A stretch of 64,000 bases of DNA from Ancylobacter moscoviensis (lineage in GTDB: Bacteria > Pseudomonadota > Alphaproteobacteria > Rhizobiales > Xanthobacteraceae), in the NCBI RefSeq assembly GCF_007559435.1, contig NZ_VMBP01000006.1, forward strand, positions 124,001 to 188,000. Direction: 5' to 3'. The translations under genes and the position numbers were made by a program. Position 1 is the first letter of the stretch; each line of letters begins with the position of its first letter. Of the stretch, positions 28,613 through 37,541 are shown one piece after another. The notes under the pieces were generated by a model. It saw only the letters and a list, made by a program, of their open reading frames with translations. It was not told the DNA's origin and did not search any database.

Positions 28613-31600
28613 TGAGACGCTCTCCCTTCGGATCGTAGAAGACGGGTTCCACCACCTCGACCTCGATGGCGTGGGTCTCCATCGGCACGGTCAGCTTCTG
28701 GCCGATGCGTGCCCGACCGCCCTTGATCATGGCGAGGGCAATGGAGCGGCCGAGCACGGCGCTGTTGTAGGACGAGGTCACGAAGCCGAGCATCGGCACC
28801 GGGATCGGCGCGGAAGGATCGGTGACGATCTGCGCGCCTTCCTCCAGTACGACCCTGGGATCGGTGGTTCGCAGGCCGACGAGCTGCTTGCGGTCGGGCG
28901 CGGAGAAGGCGGCGCGGGCGAGCGAACGCTTGCCGACGAAATCCTTCTTCGCCTTGCCGACCGCCCAGCCGAGGCCGACATCGTCCGGTGTCGCGGTGCC
29001 GTCGGTTTCCTGGCCGACGATGATGTAGCCCTTCTCGGCGCGCAGCACGTGCATGGCTTCGGTGCCGTAGGGCGTGATGCCGAACCTCTCGCCGGCGGCA
29101 TAGACGGCTTCCCAGACCGAGCGGCCATATTCGGCCGGCACGTTGATCTCGAAGCCCAGCTCGCCGGTGAAGGAGACGCTGAACAGGCGCGTGGGGACCC
29201 CGCAGATGCGGCCCTCGCGCACGCTCATATGGGGGAACGCCTCCTTCGAGAGGTCGATGCCCTCGATAAGCGGGGCGATGACCTCGCGGGCCTTCGGACC
29301 CTGCACGGCGATGACCGCCCATTGCTCGGTGGTCGAGGTCAGCCACACGTCGAGGTCCGGCCACTCGGTCTGGAGGAAGTCCTCCATATGGGCCAGCACG
29401 CGCGGGGCGCCGCCGGTGGTGGTGGTGACGTGGAAGCGATCGGGCGCGAGGCGGCCGACGACGCCGTCATCCATGACGAAGCCGTCCTCGCGCAGCATCA
29501 CGCCGTAGCGCAGCCGGCCGGGCTCCAGCTTCGCCCACGCATTGGTGTAGATGCGGTTCATGAACTCGGCGGCGTCCGGCCCGACCACCTCGATCTTGCC
29601 GAGGGTGGAGGCGTCGAAGAGGCCGACCGAGGCCCTGACCGCCTTGCACTCGCGCGCCACGGCCGCATGCATGTCCTCGCCGGCCCTGGGGAAGTAGTGG
29701 GCGCGCTTCCAGAGGGAGACGTCCTCGAAGGCGGCGCCGTGCTCGGCGGCCCAGTCGTGGATCGCGGTCTTGCGCAGCGGATCGAACAGGTCGCCGCGCG
29801 CCTCGCCGGCGAAGATGCCGAAGGTGGTCGGCGTGAAGGGCGGGCGGAAGGTGGTGAGCCCGATCTGCGGCACCGGCGTGTCGAGCGCCTCGGAGACGAT
29901 GCCGAGGGCGTTCATGTTCGACGTCTTGCCCTGGTCGGTCGCCATGCCCGTGGTGGTGTAGCGCTTCACATGCTCGATGGAGCGAAAGCCTTCGCGGGTG
30001 GCGAGCTTGATGTCCTTGGCGGTGACGTCGTTCTGCCAGTCGACGAAGGCCTTCACGAAGGCCGGGTTGCGGCTGTGCGGGGTGGCGCCGATGAAGCCGT
30101 CCGTGCCGAGGTCCTCGGCGCTGGCGGGGATGCTGCGCGAGGATTCGGCCGGAGCGGGCGTCTGGCCGCGCGCCGGGGAGGTGAAATCGCGCGCCGCCTT
30201 CGCCGCCGCCTCGCCCTGCGCATAGCCGTCTTCCAGCACGCGCTGCAGGCCCGAGAGGCCGCGCGAGGCGCCGGCCGAACGCTCGCGCTCGACCGAGGTG
30301 CCCGGCAGATAGGCGCCCGCCGCGCCATCCCAGACCAGCTTGCCGCGCGACTGCGAGAACAGGTGCACACTCGGCGTGAAGCCGCCGGACATCAGCACGA
30401 CGTCGCAGGCGACGCTCTCGGAGGGGCCGACAGTGCCGTGCTTCACCTTGGCGAGGCTGGCGCCGCTGACGCGCAGGCGGCCCGACGTGCCAGTGACGAC
30501 CGTGGAGGGGCGCACGTCGATGCCGGCCTTGAGCGCATGGGTGGGCAATTCACCCGTCAGCTCGGAGCGCAGATCGGCGATGGCGGCGATGGCGACGCCG
30601 CCGGCCTTGAGATCGAGCGCGGCGCGGTAGCCGGCATCGCAGGCGGTGAAGATGACGGCGCGCTCGCCGGGCCGGACGCCGTAGCGGTTGAGATAGGTGC
30701 GACCGGAATCGGCGAGCAGCACGCCCGGCCGGTCATTCTCCGGGAATACCAGCGGGCGCTCCAGCGCGCCGGTGGCGAGCACGACCTCCTTCGCCCGCAC
30801 CTGCCACAGCCGCTCGCGCGGCAGGTCGGCGCCGGGGGCGGCGAGGTGATCGGTGACGCGTTCGGCGAGCGCGATGAGGTTGTGCGGGAAATAGCCGAAG
30901 GCGGTGGTGCGCGGCAGGAGCGTCACATTGTCCTTCGCAGCGAGATTCGCCAGCGTGTCCGCGAGCCAGTCCGCAGTGGGCTTGCCTTCGATGATGGCGG
31001 TGGTCTCGGAGAGCAGCGAGCCGCCGAACTCGGCCTGCTCGTCGACGAGGATGACCTTCGCGCCGCTCGAAGCCGCCGCCAGCGCCGCCGCGAGGCCGGC
31101 CGGGCCGGCGCCGACGACGAGCACGTCGCAATGGGCATAGTTCTGGGTGTAGCGGTCCGGGTCCGGCAGGGTGGGGGCGACGCCGAGGCCCGCCATGGCG
31201 CGGATCTTCGGCTCGTAGAAGCGCTTCCACGCGCCCGCCGGCCACATGAAGGTCTTGTAGTAGAAGCCGGACGGCAGGAAGGGCGAGAACAGGTCGTTCA
31301 CCGCGCCGGCGTCGAAGCCGAGCGAGGGCCAGCGGTTCTGGCTCTCGGCTTTCAGCCCTTCATAGATCTCGACCTGGGTGGCGCGCAGGTTCGGCGCCTG
31401 ACGGGCGCCGTCGCGCACCACGTTCACCAGCGCGTTCGGCTCGTCCGAGCCGGCGGAGATGAAGCCGCGCGGGCGGTGATACTTGAAGGAGCGGCCGACG
31501 AGATGCACGCCGTTGGCGATGAGCGCCGAGGCCAGCGTGTCGCCGCGATAGCCGGTGAAGGTCTTGCCGTCGAAGCGGAAGGAGACCGGCGTGGCGCGGT

Positions 31601-31640
31601 CGATGCGCCCGCCGGAGGGGGTGCGGAAGCGGTTGGTCAT
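28605..31640 (-). CDS. soxA: Sarcosine oxidase alpha subunit
   Basis: SoxA, 1011 aa. It has an N-terminal ferredoxin-like segment with FDGKTFTGYRGDTLASAL, a Rossmann domain for NAD (VLVVGAGPAGLAAALAAASSGAKV), and a long C-terminal aminomethyltransferase (GcvT-like) domain from about residue 600, recognisable in FDASTLGKIEVVGPDAAEFMNRIYTN and EDGFVMDDGV. This is the standard SoxA layout and length. ATG 31640 lies 1 bp after the soxD stop. The alpha subunit binds NAD and folate and forms the enzyme with SoxB, SoxD and SoxG. Confidence 0.96.
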   Translation of the reverse strand: MTNRFRTPSGGRIDRATPVSFRFDGKTFTGYRGDTLASALIANGVHLVGRSFKYHRPRGFISAGSDEPNALVNVVRDGARQAPNLRATQVEIYEGLKAESQNRWPSLGFDAGAVNDLFSPFLPSGFYYKTFMWPAGAWKRFYEPKIRAMAGLGVAPTLPDPDRYTQNYAHCDVLVVGAGPAGLAAALAAASSGAKVILVDEQAEFGGSLLSETTAIIEGKPTADWLADTLANLAAKDNVTLLPRTTAFGYFPHNLIALAERVTDHLAAPGADLPRERLWQVRAKEVVLATGALERPLVFPENDRPGVLLADSGRTYLNRYGVRPGERAVIFTACDAGYRAALDLKAGGVAIAAIADLRSELTGELPTHALKAGIDVRPSTVVTGTSGRLRVSGASLAKVKHGTVGPSESVACDVVLMSGGFTPSVHLFSQSRGKLVWDGAAGAYLPGTSVERERSAGASRGLSGLQRVLEDGYAQGEAAAKAARDFTSPARGQTPAPAESSRSIPASAEDLGTDGFIGATPHSRNPAFVKAFVDWQNDVTAKDIKLATREGFRSIEHVKRYTTTGMATDQGKTSNMNALGIVSEALDTPVPQIGLTTFRPPFTPTTFGIFAGEARGDLFDPLRKTAIHDWAAEHGAAFEDVSLWKRAHYFPRAGEDMHAAVARECKAVRASVGLFDASTLGKIEVVGPDAAEFMNRIYTNAWAKLEPGRLRYGVMLREDGFVMDDGVVGRLAPDRFHVTTTTGGAPRVLAHMEDFLQTEWPDLDVWLTSTTEQWAVIAVQGPKAREVIAPLIEGIDLSKEAFPHMSVREGRICGVPTRLFSVSFTGELGFEINVPAEYGRSVWEAVYAAGERFGITPYGTEAMHVLRAEKGYIIVGQETDGTATPDDVGLGWAVGKAKKDFVGKRSLARAAFSAPDRKQLVGLRTTDPRVVLEEGAQIVTDPSAPIPVPMLGFVTSSYNSAVLGRSIALAMIKGGRARIGQKLTVPMETHAIEVEVVEPVFYDPKGERLNG

Positions 31641-31641
31641 C

Positions 31642-31959
31642 TCACTTGTCCCCGCCGATGCTGGCGCCATCGACATCCGGGCCGAGGTTTTCGGGTCTCT
31701 GCTCGCCGGCCTTGTAGGTGACGACGAAGAAGTCGCTTACCGTGTCGCGCACGGCGTTGAAGTAGCGGCCGCAGCCATGGATGTGGCGCCAGCGCTCGGC
31801 GTGCAGACCCTTGGGGTTGGTGCGGTTGTAGAGGAACTCCGCCCATTCCTCGTCCGAAAGGGCGGAGGGGTCGGCCGGGCGGGCGATGTGCGCCTCGCCG
31901 CCGTAGCGGAATTCGATTTCGGGCCGCTTGCCGCACCAGGGGCAGTCGATGATGAGCAT
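31642..31959 (-). CDS. soxD: Sarcosine oxidase delta subunit
   Basis: SoxD, 105 aa, the zinc-binding small subunit of heterotetrameric sarcosine oxidase. The zinc ligands are visible in CPWCGKRPEIEF near the N-terminus and in the HGCGRYFNAVRDT segment. The C-terminal tail (residues after about 85) is longer than in Corynebacterium SoxD but normal for alphaproteobacteria. It lies between soxB (12 bp upstream) and soxA (1 bp downstream). Confidence 0.95.
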   Translation of the reverse strand: MLIIDCPWCGKRPEIEFRYGGEAHIARPADPSALSDEEWAEFLYNRTNPKGLHAERWRHIHGCGRYFNAVRDTVSDFFVVTYKAGEQRPENLGPDVDGASIGGDK

Positions 31960-31971
31960 GGATCGCCCTCC

Positions 31972-33222
31972 TCAGTGCGCGACGGCGGCGGCCGCCGCCT
32001 CGTCGATCAGGAACCCGTCGCGGAAGCGCTCCAGCGTGAAGGGCGCGTTGATCGGGTGCGGGGCGTCGCGGGCGATGGTGTGGGCGAAGACGTTGCCCGA
32101 GCCCGGCGTCGCCTTGAAGCCGCCGGTGCCCCAGCCGCAGTTCACGTAGAGGCCGGGGACGGGGGTTTTCGCGATGATCGGCGAGCGGTCGGGCGTCACG
32201 TCGACGATGCCGCCCCAGTTGCGCAGCATGCGCAGGCGCCGGAACTGGGGAACCAGCTCGCAGATGGCGTCGAGCGTGTGGGTGGTGATGTGCAGCGCGC
32301 CGCGCTGGGAATAGGAGGTGTAGGCGTCGGTGCCGGCGCCGATGACCATCTCGCCCTTGTCGGACTGCGAGATGTAGGCGTGGATGGTGTTGGACATCAC
32401 CACGGTCGGGAAGGCCGGCTTCACCGGCTCCGACACCAGCGCCTGCAGCGGGTAGCTCTCCAGCGGCATGCGCAGGCCCGCCATGGCCATCACCACCGAG
32501 GTGTGGCCGGCGGCGGAGACGCCGATCTTCTTCGCGCGGATGAAGCCCTTCGTCGTCTCGACGCCCTCGACCGCGCCGGAGGGGCCGCGGCGGATGGCCT
32601 TCACCTCGCAGTTCTGGATGATGTCGACGCCGCGCGCGTCGGCGGCGCGGGCGAAGCCCCAGGCCACCGCGTCGTGGCGGGCCGTGCCGCCGCGCCGCTG
32701 CAGCGCGCCGCCGATGATCGGGTAGCGCATCGAGGTGATGTTGAGCGGCGGGCAGAATTCCTTCACCTGCTCGGCGGTCAGCCATTCATTGTCGACGCCG
32801 TTGAGGCGGTTGGAATGGACGTGGCGCTTGAAACTGATCTCGTCGTGATGATTGTGCGCCAGCATGAGCACACCGCGCGCCGAGTACATCACGTTGTAGT
32901 TGAGGTCGGCGGACAGGCCTTCCCAGAGCTTGACCGCGTGCTCGTAGAGCGCGGCGCTCTCGTCGAACAGGTAGTTCGAGCGCACGATGGTGGTGTTGCG
33001 GCCGGTGTTGCCGCCGCCCAGCCAGCCGCGTTCGATCACCGCGACATTGGTGATGCCGTGTTCCTTGGCGAGATAATAGGCCGCGGCGAGGCCGTGCCCG
33101 CCGGCGCCGACGATGATCACGTCGTACTCGGCCTTGGGCTCGGGACTGCGCCATTGCGGCTGCCAGCTCTTGTGGCCGCCGAGAGCCCGGCGAAACAGCT
33201 CGAAGCCGGAGAATTTCTGCAC
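31972..33222 (-). CDS. soxB: Sarcosine oxidase beta subunit
   Basis: SoxB carries the covalent FMN and FAD of sarcosine oxidase. It has the FAD motif [18 protein letters not shown] and [18 protein letters not shown], and ends in the expected DINAPF-like region. GTG 33222 is chosen because it is preceded by GGAGGCGAAG at correct spacing and yields the usual 416 residues ([14 protein letters not shown]...). An ATG at 33330 would add 36 basic residues with no ribosome-binding site. It is first gene of soxB-soxD-soxA-soxG, followed by sdaA. Confidence 0.93.
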   Translation of the reverse strand: MQKFSGFELFRRALGGHKSWQPQWRSPEPKAEYDVIIVGAGGHGLAAAYYLAKEHGITNVAVIERGWLGGGNTGRNTTIVRSNYLFDESAALYEHAVKLWEGLSADLNYNVMYSARGVLMLAHNHHDEISFKRHVHSNRLNGVDNEWLTAEQVKEFCPPLNITSMRYPIIGGALQRRGGTARHDAVAWGFARAADARGVDIIQNCEVKAIRRGPSGAVEGVETTKGFIRAKKIGVSAAGHTSVVMAMAGLRMPLESYPLQALVSEPVKPAFPTVVMSNTIHAYISQSDKGEMVIGAGTDAYTSYSQRGALHITTHTLDAICELVPQFRRLRMLRNWGGIVDVTPDRSPIIAKTPVPGLYVNCGWGTGGFKATPGSGNVFAHTIARDAPHPINAPFTLERFRDGFLIDEAAAAAVAH

Positions 33223-33463
33223 CTTCGCCTCCGACGGGGATGCGCCCCGCTTTCGTGATGTCGCATGCTTGCGCGGCGGCACCATGGAAGCGAGCACTGT
33301 TTCGGCGCTGGCGTTGTACGGATGCGACATGAAAAGCGACAGTGATGTGGAGCGCGTCGCGCGCTGACATCTGCGTGCGCTGACTTGCGCCGGACATGAT
33401 CGGGCCGTTTACTCCCTGGGAACGGGGACAGCGAGCCTCGGCGACAAGGAGCGGAGTGCAGCG

Positions 33464-34873
33464 ATGAGCAACGGACGCAATTTCGACGCAGGGCAGCTCG
33501 TCGACCAGCTGCTCGGCATGAGGTCGGGCGGCGGTGGCGCGGGCAACAATCCGCTCGGCGACCTTCTCGGCGGTATCCTGGGAGGTGGTGCGCGGCAGGG
33601 TGGGGCGCCGGCGGGCGGCGCTCCGGCCGGCGGCCAGCCGGGAGGGATTTCGCTGCAGGACCTGCTCGGCGGGATTCTCGGCGGCGGTGCCGGTGGCCGC
33701 GTGGCCCAGCCGAGCGATGCCTCGCTTCCCTCGGGCGGCGCGCCCTCGGGTGGTCAGCCCGGCGGGATTTCGCTGGAAGACCTTCTGGGTGGGATTCTCG
33801 GCGGCGGCGCGGCCGGTGGTCGCGTGTCGCAGCCGGGCAACACCGCGCCTCCCACCGGCGGCGCGCCTTCGGGCGGCGGCGGTGGGTTGCCCGGCGGCAT
33901 CTCGCTGGAAGACCTTCTGGGCGGCCTTCTCGGGGGCGGGGCCGGACGCGCGCCGCAGCCGGGCGGCGGCTCCGCTTCCGGCGGTGCGCCTTCGGGTGGC
34001 GGCGGCGGGCTGCCCGGCGGCATCTCGCTGGAAGACCTTCTGGGCGGCATCCTCGGCGGTGGCGGCGCGGCCGGTGGTGGACGCGCGCCACGGGGCTCGG
34101 GCGACGATTCGCTCGGCGATTTCGCGGCGGACGCGCTGGCCGGGCGCCGTGGCCAGACCCCGGCGCAGCTCGGCGATTTCGGCGGCGGCGCGCCCACCGG
34201 GCTGACGAGCGAGATCGCCGGCAATCCCGATGTGGTGAACGCCATCAAGGACTATCTCTCCCGCAATGGCGGTGTGCTGGCGGGTGGTGCCGCGGCCGGC
34301 TCGCTGGCGACGCTTGTGCTCGGCAGCAAGGGCGGGCGCAAGCTGGCCACGAACGCGGTGGCGCTGGGCGGCATCGCGCTGGTCGGCACGCTCGCCTACA
34401 AGGCCTACCAGAACTATCAGCGCGGGCAGGCGCCGCAGGACGTGGCGACCCCGCCTGAGCCGGCGCAGCTTCCCCCGCCCCAGTCGCCATTCCACCCGGC
34501 CCAGGCCAGCCAGACCGAGCTGCCGGTCGTGATCCTGCGCACTATGATCGCGGCGGCGCTGGCGGACGGGCATGTCGACGATGTCGAGCGCGCGGCGATT
34601 GGCGCCAAGCTCAGCGAGGACGGCGCCCAGCTCGACGCGGCCGAGCGCTTCCTGAGCGAGGAGCTGGCCAATCCGGCGACGGTGGAGGAGATTGCGAGCG
34701 AGGTCACCGCCCCCGAGGCGGCGGCGGAGGTCTACATCGCCGCGCTGCTCGCCATCGACGCCGACAACACCGCCGAGCGGGCCTTCCTCGCCCGCCTGGC
34801 GACGGCGCTGAAGCTCGATCCGGCGCTGCTGCCGCATCTTGAAGCCGCCGCGCATGCGGCACGGCAGGTCTGA
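33464..34873 (+). CDS. DUF533 protein with glycine-rich internal repeats
   Basis: 469 residues, unusually long for the YebE/DUF533 family (about 220 aa). The N-terminal half consists of about five copies of a motif reading roughly PGGISLEDLLGGILGGG separated by glycine/proline/serine linkers (about residues 50-205). The C-terminal half has a hydrophobic stretch (about 265-310) and the TerB-like helical domain (ILRTMIAAALADGHVDDVERAAIGAKL). Function of the family is unknown; members are usually membrane-associated. It starts at ATG 33464 after AAGGAG and diverges from soxB. Repeat copy number is likely variable among relatives. Confidence 0.85.
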   Translation: MSNGRNFDAGQLVDQLLGMRSGGGGAGNNPLGDLLGGILGGGARQGGAPAGGAPAGGQPGGISLQDLLGGILGGGAGGRVAQPSDASLPSGGAPSGGQPGGISLEDLLGGILGGGAAGGRVSQPGNTAPPTGGAPSGGGGGLPGGISLEDLLGGLLGGGAGRAPQPGGGSASGGAPSGGGGGLPGGISLEDLLGGILGGGGAAGGGRAPRGSGDDSLGDFAADALAGRRGQTPAQLGDFGGGAPTGLTSEIAGNPDVVNAIKDYLSRNGGVLAGGAAAGSLATLVLGSKGGRKLATNAVALGGIALVGTLAYKAYQNYQRGQAPQDVATPPEPAQLPPPQSPFHPAQASQTELPVVILRTMIAAALADGHVDDVERAAIGAKLSEDGAQLDAAERFLSEELANPATVEEIASEVTAPEAAAEVYIAALLAIDADNTAERAFLARLATALKLDPALLPHLEAAAHAARQV

Positions 34874-34941
34874 CGCCGGCTGTGCCGAGGTTTACCTGCC
34901 CGAGACGCTCGGGCAGGCCATGCGGCGGCAGGCAAACGTGG

Positions 34942-34969
34942 TTAATCGTTAAGGTTAAGCTCGCCTTAA
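34942..34969. promoter_or_regulatory. Candidate CtrA binding region
   Basis: Four TTAA tetramers occur within 28 bp in an otherwise GC-rich gap. On the minus strand the last two read TTAAGGCGAGCTTAAC, an exact match to the alphaproteobacterial cell-cycle regulator consensus TTAA-N7-TTAAC (34,954-34,969). The downstream gene on the plus strand is the outer-membrane protein at 35,042. Regulation by CtrA is inferred from the consensus alone. Confidence 0.5.
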
Positions 34970-35041
34970 GCACTCGCGGCTAAGGTCACGGCGATCGAGG
35001 ATTGCCGGGACTCTCTCCCGGCATGTCTGAAAGCCGGGTCC

Positions 35042-35746
35042 ATGCGTCGCGTCGCGTCTTGTCGTAAGTCTTCCCGCTACGGGGCGTTCGCCCTGATGAC
35101 GGGGCTCCTGGGCGCCAGCCTTCTCGCGGGTCATTCCGCGCGGGCGGACGAGGCGGGCCTCTCGATGGACGACGACGATCTGCTGGCGAAGGCGCCGAAG
35201 ATCGAGGACACCAGCGGCTGGTATCTGCGCGGCGATGTCGGCTACGTCTTCAACGAGACGCCCGACGGCCTGCGCCCCGGCTTCGGGTTGCGGGATTCTT
35301 CCCTCGACGACGCCTGGCTGGTCGGCATCGGCGCCGGCGTTCGGCTGAACGACATGTTCCGCGTCGACGTGACGGCCGACTACCGCACCAGCGCCGACTA
35401 TGCGGCGACCGGCGTGACCGCCGACTTCAGCGCCACCACCGTGCTCGCCAATGTCTATGCCGACCTCGGCACCTGGCACGGCATCACGCCCTATGTCGGC
35501 GCGGGAATCGGCGGCGGCTATGTTTCCGCCGGCGACATCCGGCTGTTCGGCCTTCCCGCCGGCGACAGCAGCGGCTGGGGCTTCGCCTGGGCCCTGACGG
35601 CGGGCGCCGCGGTGACCGTGGCGCCGAACTGGCAGGTCGATGTCGGCTACCGCTACATCAACCTCGAAGAAGCGGGCGGCGGCCGGTTCGATTTCGGCCA
35701 GAGCACCCACGAGGTGCGCATCGGCCTTCGCTACCTGATCGATTGA
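35042..35746 (+). CDS. Outer-membrane beta-barrel protein
   Basis: 234 residues with a signal peptide (basic start MRRVASCRKSSR, hydrophobic core FALMTGLLGASLLAG, cleavage after ARA near residue 36). The mature part is an eight-stranded OmpW/Opa-like barrel: alternating aromatic strands such as GWYLRGDVGYVF, GITPYVGAGIGGGY, WQVDVGYRYINL, and a C-terminal strand VRIGLRYLID ending near the last residue. Alphaproteobacteria commonly encode several such 25-30 kDa porin-like proteins with unknown ligands. A CtrA-like box lies about 70 bp upstream. Confidence 0.85.
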   Translation: MRRVASCRKSSRYGAFALMTGLLGASLLAGHSARADEAGLSMDDDDLLAKAPKIEDTSGWYLRGDVGYVFNETPDGLRPGFGLRDSSLDDAWLVGIGAGVRLNDMFRVDVTADYRTSADYAATGVTADFSATTVLANVYADLGTWHGITPYVGAGIGGGYVSAGDIRLFGLPAGDSSGWGFAWALTAGAAVTVAPNWQVDVGYRYINLEEAGGGRFDFGQSTHEVRIGLRYLID

Positions 35747-35762
35747 AGGCCGCCGCGCCGGG

Positions 35763-36188
35763 TCAGCCCTTCAGCAACTGCTCGGCTTCGTCGAGGGCGC
35801 GCATGCAGGTGGCGCTGTCGCCGGCCTGATCGGCGGTCTTCGCCCGCTTCAAAGCATCGCTGAGCTGCATGGCGGCCGAGGCGCCGCCCTGCGCCGCCGT
35901 GCCGGAGCCGCTGGTCTGCGCGCGGACGTCGGCGGGCGAGGTCGCGCGGTTGCCGACCGTGGCGTTCATGCCGGCGGTGCCGCCCGTGCCGGGCGTTTCG
36001 CCAGCCCTCGGCACGCTCTCGTTCGGCGCCGTGGTCGGCATGTCGGTCGAGCGGGTCGGGCCGGAGCCGGCATCGCTGGTCGACAGCGATTTCTCCAGCG
36101 TGGTGATGCGTTCGGTGCACGGACCGGCCCAGGCGGCGCCCGCGACGCCGGCAAGAGCCGTTCCCAGAACGATTGCGGTCATCTTCAT
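35763..36188 (-). CDS. Small secreted periplasmic protein of unknown function
   Basis: 141 residues from ATG 36188 (GGGAGAG ribosome-binding site), with a clear signal peptide MKMTAIVLGTALAGVAGAAWA and two cysteines in the mature protein (GPCTERI and SATCMRAL), so a disulfide is possible. The middle is a serine/threonine/glycine-rich disordered stretch; the C-terminal ~40 residues form a helix pair with LSDALKRAKTADQAGDSATCMRALDEAEQLL, similar to small helical periplasmic proteins of rhizobia. No function known. It is convergent with the outer-membrane protein gene (16-bp gap). Confidence 0.75.
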   Translation of the reverse strand: MKMTAIVLGTALAGVAGAAWAGPCTERITTLEKSLSTSDAGSGPTRSTDMPTTAPNESVPRAGETPGTGGTAGMNATVGNRATSPADVRAQTSGSGTAAQGGASAAMQLSDALKRAKTADQAGDSATCMRALDEAEQLLKG

Positions 36189-36323
36189 GACGCTCTCCCG
36201 TTTTTGCAACGACATGGGAGAACGACTTTGCGATCCGATACGTTCCACTGAGGAATACTGTACCTCGCGCCAGGTATTATCTGGAGGTCCGGACAATTCC
36301 GAAGCCCCTTGCGTTCGGTTCGG

Positions 36324-36367
36324 GACGGGAGTACATCCCCGCTCGGGCTACCCCTCCCCACCGAGGG
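36324..36367. repeat. attL, left 44-bp direct repeat
   Basis: Identical over 44 bp to 48,487-48,530. At this end the host side is on the left and the phage side begins at 36,368 with the integrase gene 30 bp further on. The copy lacks the last G of the hairpin found in the serC-proximal copy (GAGGGT instead of GAGGGG), consistent with this being the detached half of the leader. Confidence 0.9.
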
Positions 36368-36396
36368 TAGTGGGTATTAAGCTGAAACAGTTGATA

Positions 36397-37380
36397 TTAA
36401 ACGGTTTTTCGGTGCACCTTTGGGCGTTGTGCCACTGGTGTGTCAATTATTCGATTTGTGACTGTCTCATCCTCCATCGCATGACCGTAGGTCGCGAAGA
36501 CGTGTTGCACGTTTTTCCATCCGCCGCGTTTAGCGACGGTCACCGGGTCAATGCCGGCATGTAGCATCGCTGTCGCGAATCCGTGCCGGCAGGCGTGCGG
36601 CGACAGATGAGCGATCCCGGCGCGTTTGATCGCGGCATCCCATGACTTCCGGACGCTATCGCGCTCCACATACCGGAACACCGTGTCCCGATCACGCGGG
36701 CAATTCGCCATCGCCACGATGAGGGGTGGCGGGAGGTGCGCAAAGCGCTCTTCACCATAAAGCTTGCTTTGTCGAATTCGCGCTTTCTGCGTAGTGAAGT
36801 CAACGTCGTCCCAACGCACGGCGAGCGCTTCTGATATGCGAGCGCCGGTCAGGAACATGAAACATGCCAGCGCTCCAAGATGCGCCGGAGAATGCTTCAT
36901 GAACGACTGAACCCATCCCCAACTCGCGGGGGTCTTCTCCACCCTCGCTACTTTAAAACGAGGCACCGTGATGCGTTGGCATTTCTTGAGGCTCGCCGCG
37001 TGGTTGATGATCGCCTGCGTCGGCACGATCACTTCTCGATTCCGGGTAGCGGACTTGGCCTTTGGATAGAGCGTAACTGCGGCCTGTCTTACAGCCCCCT
37101 CGTTGATATCCTTCACGAGGGTCGTCTTCCAATAGTCCATCATCCGCAGCGTCCGGTGGTCACCCTTCCCAGATATAGTGTAGAGCGCAGCGGCCTGTGC
37201 GAAGGTCAGGACTGACTCTGGGCCATCAAGATGACCCTTCCACGCCGTGGCCTCTCTCTCGGCGGCGATGCGTTGCGCAACTGCTTTGTCACTCGAGCCC
37301 GTAGAGCCTCGTAGTCGCCTTCCGGCAACCGTGCCTCGGTAGTGCCAGACATCGCCTCGCTTGTAGATCTTGAGGGGCAT
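36397..37380 (-). CDS. int: Tyrosine-type site-specific integrase
   Basis: 327-residue phage integrase. The catalytic domain shows the first Arg in FLTGARISEALAVRWDDV, HACRHGFATAMLHAG (His-x-x-Arg), a His/Trp pair near GGWKNVQHVFATYGH and the nucleophilic Tyr in that last segment. The N-terminal part begins MPLKIYKRGDVWHYRGTV, an arm-type DNA-binding domain. It reads toward attL and stops 30 bp from it, the usual arrangement. Its 5' 175 bp overlap the upstream excisionase gene in another frame. It should catalyse insertion into the 44-bp serC leader site. Confidence 0.95.
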   Translation of the reverse strand: MPLKIYKRGDVWHYRGTVAGRRLRGSTGSSDKAVAQRIAAEREATAWKGHLDGPESVLTFAQAAALYTISGKGDHRTLRMMDYWKTTLVKDINEGAVRQAAVTLYPKAKSATRNREVIVPTQAIINHAASLKKCQRITVPRFKVARVEKTPASWGWVQSFMKHSPAHLGALACFMFLTGARISEALAVRWDDVDFTTQKARIRQSKLYGEERFAHLPPPLIVAMANCPRDRDTVFRYVERDSVRKSWDAAIKRAGIAHLSPHACRHGFATAMLHAGIDPVTVAKRGGWKNVQHVFATYGHAMEDETVTNRIIDTPVAQRPKVHRKTV

Positions 37381-37541
37381 GGCCGTGACGCCTCCAGAAT
37401 GGCGCTGACATCTGCTTCGGTGAGCAGCATAGTCTTGCCGATCAGGCGGCAGGCGCCAAGCCGGCGAGCGAGGGAGCGAAGGTGACGCTCAGAGCAGTGC
37501 AACTCGGCTGCCACCTCGGACGGTAATCTAAGTCCAGCCAT
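37206..37541 (-). CDS. Excisionase-like helix-turn-helix protein
   Basis: 111 residues. The first ~50 form a MerR/Xis-type winged helix: LPSEVAAELHCSERHLRSLARRLG followed by the wing KTMLLTEADVSAILEA. The remainder, rich in Arg and Ser, is encoded in a frame overlapping the start of int by 175 bp; similar CPSRST...SGT tails are familiar from excisionase-like genes upstream of rhizobial prophage integrases, so the overlap is probably genuine coding in two frames. It likely directs excision or controls int expression. Confidence 0.75.
   Translation of the reverse strand: MAGLRLPSEVAAELHCSERHLRSLARRLGACRLIGKTMLLTEADVSAILEASRPCPSRSTSEAMSGTTEARLPEGDYEALRARVTKQLRNASPPRERPRRGRVILMAQSQS

Noticed and set aside
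28200-31721. 1173-codon plus-strand frame opposite soxA
   Set aside because: Antisense to a fully recognised SoxA; no ribosome-binding site or domain.
33600-34080. Repetitive DNA that could suggest a CRISPR array or tandem satellite
   Set aside because: Units are in frame and encode the repeated PGGISLEDLLGG motif; spacers are not unique DNA but glycine-rich linkers.
36324-36367. Attachment repeat as the end of a tRNA gene
   Set aside because: No cloverleaf or CCA end can be drawn; the sequence fits the serC leader hairpins instead.
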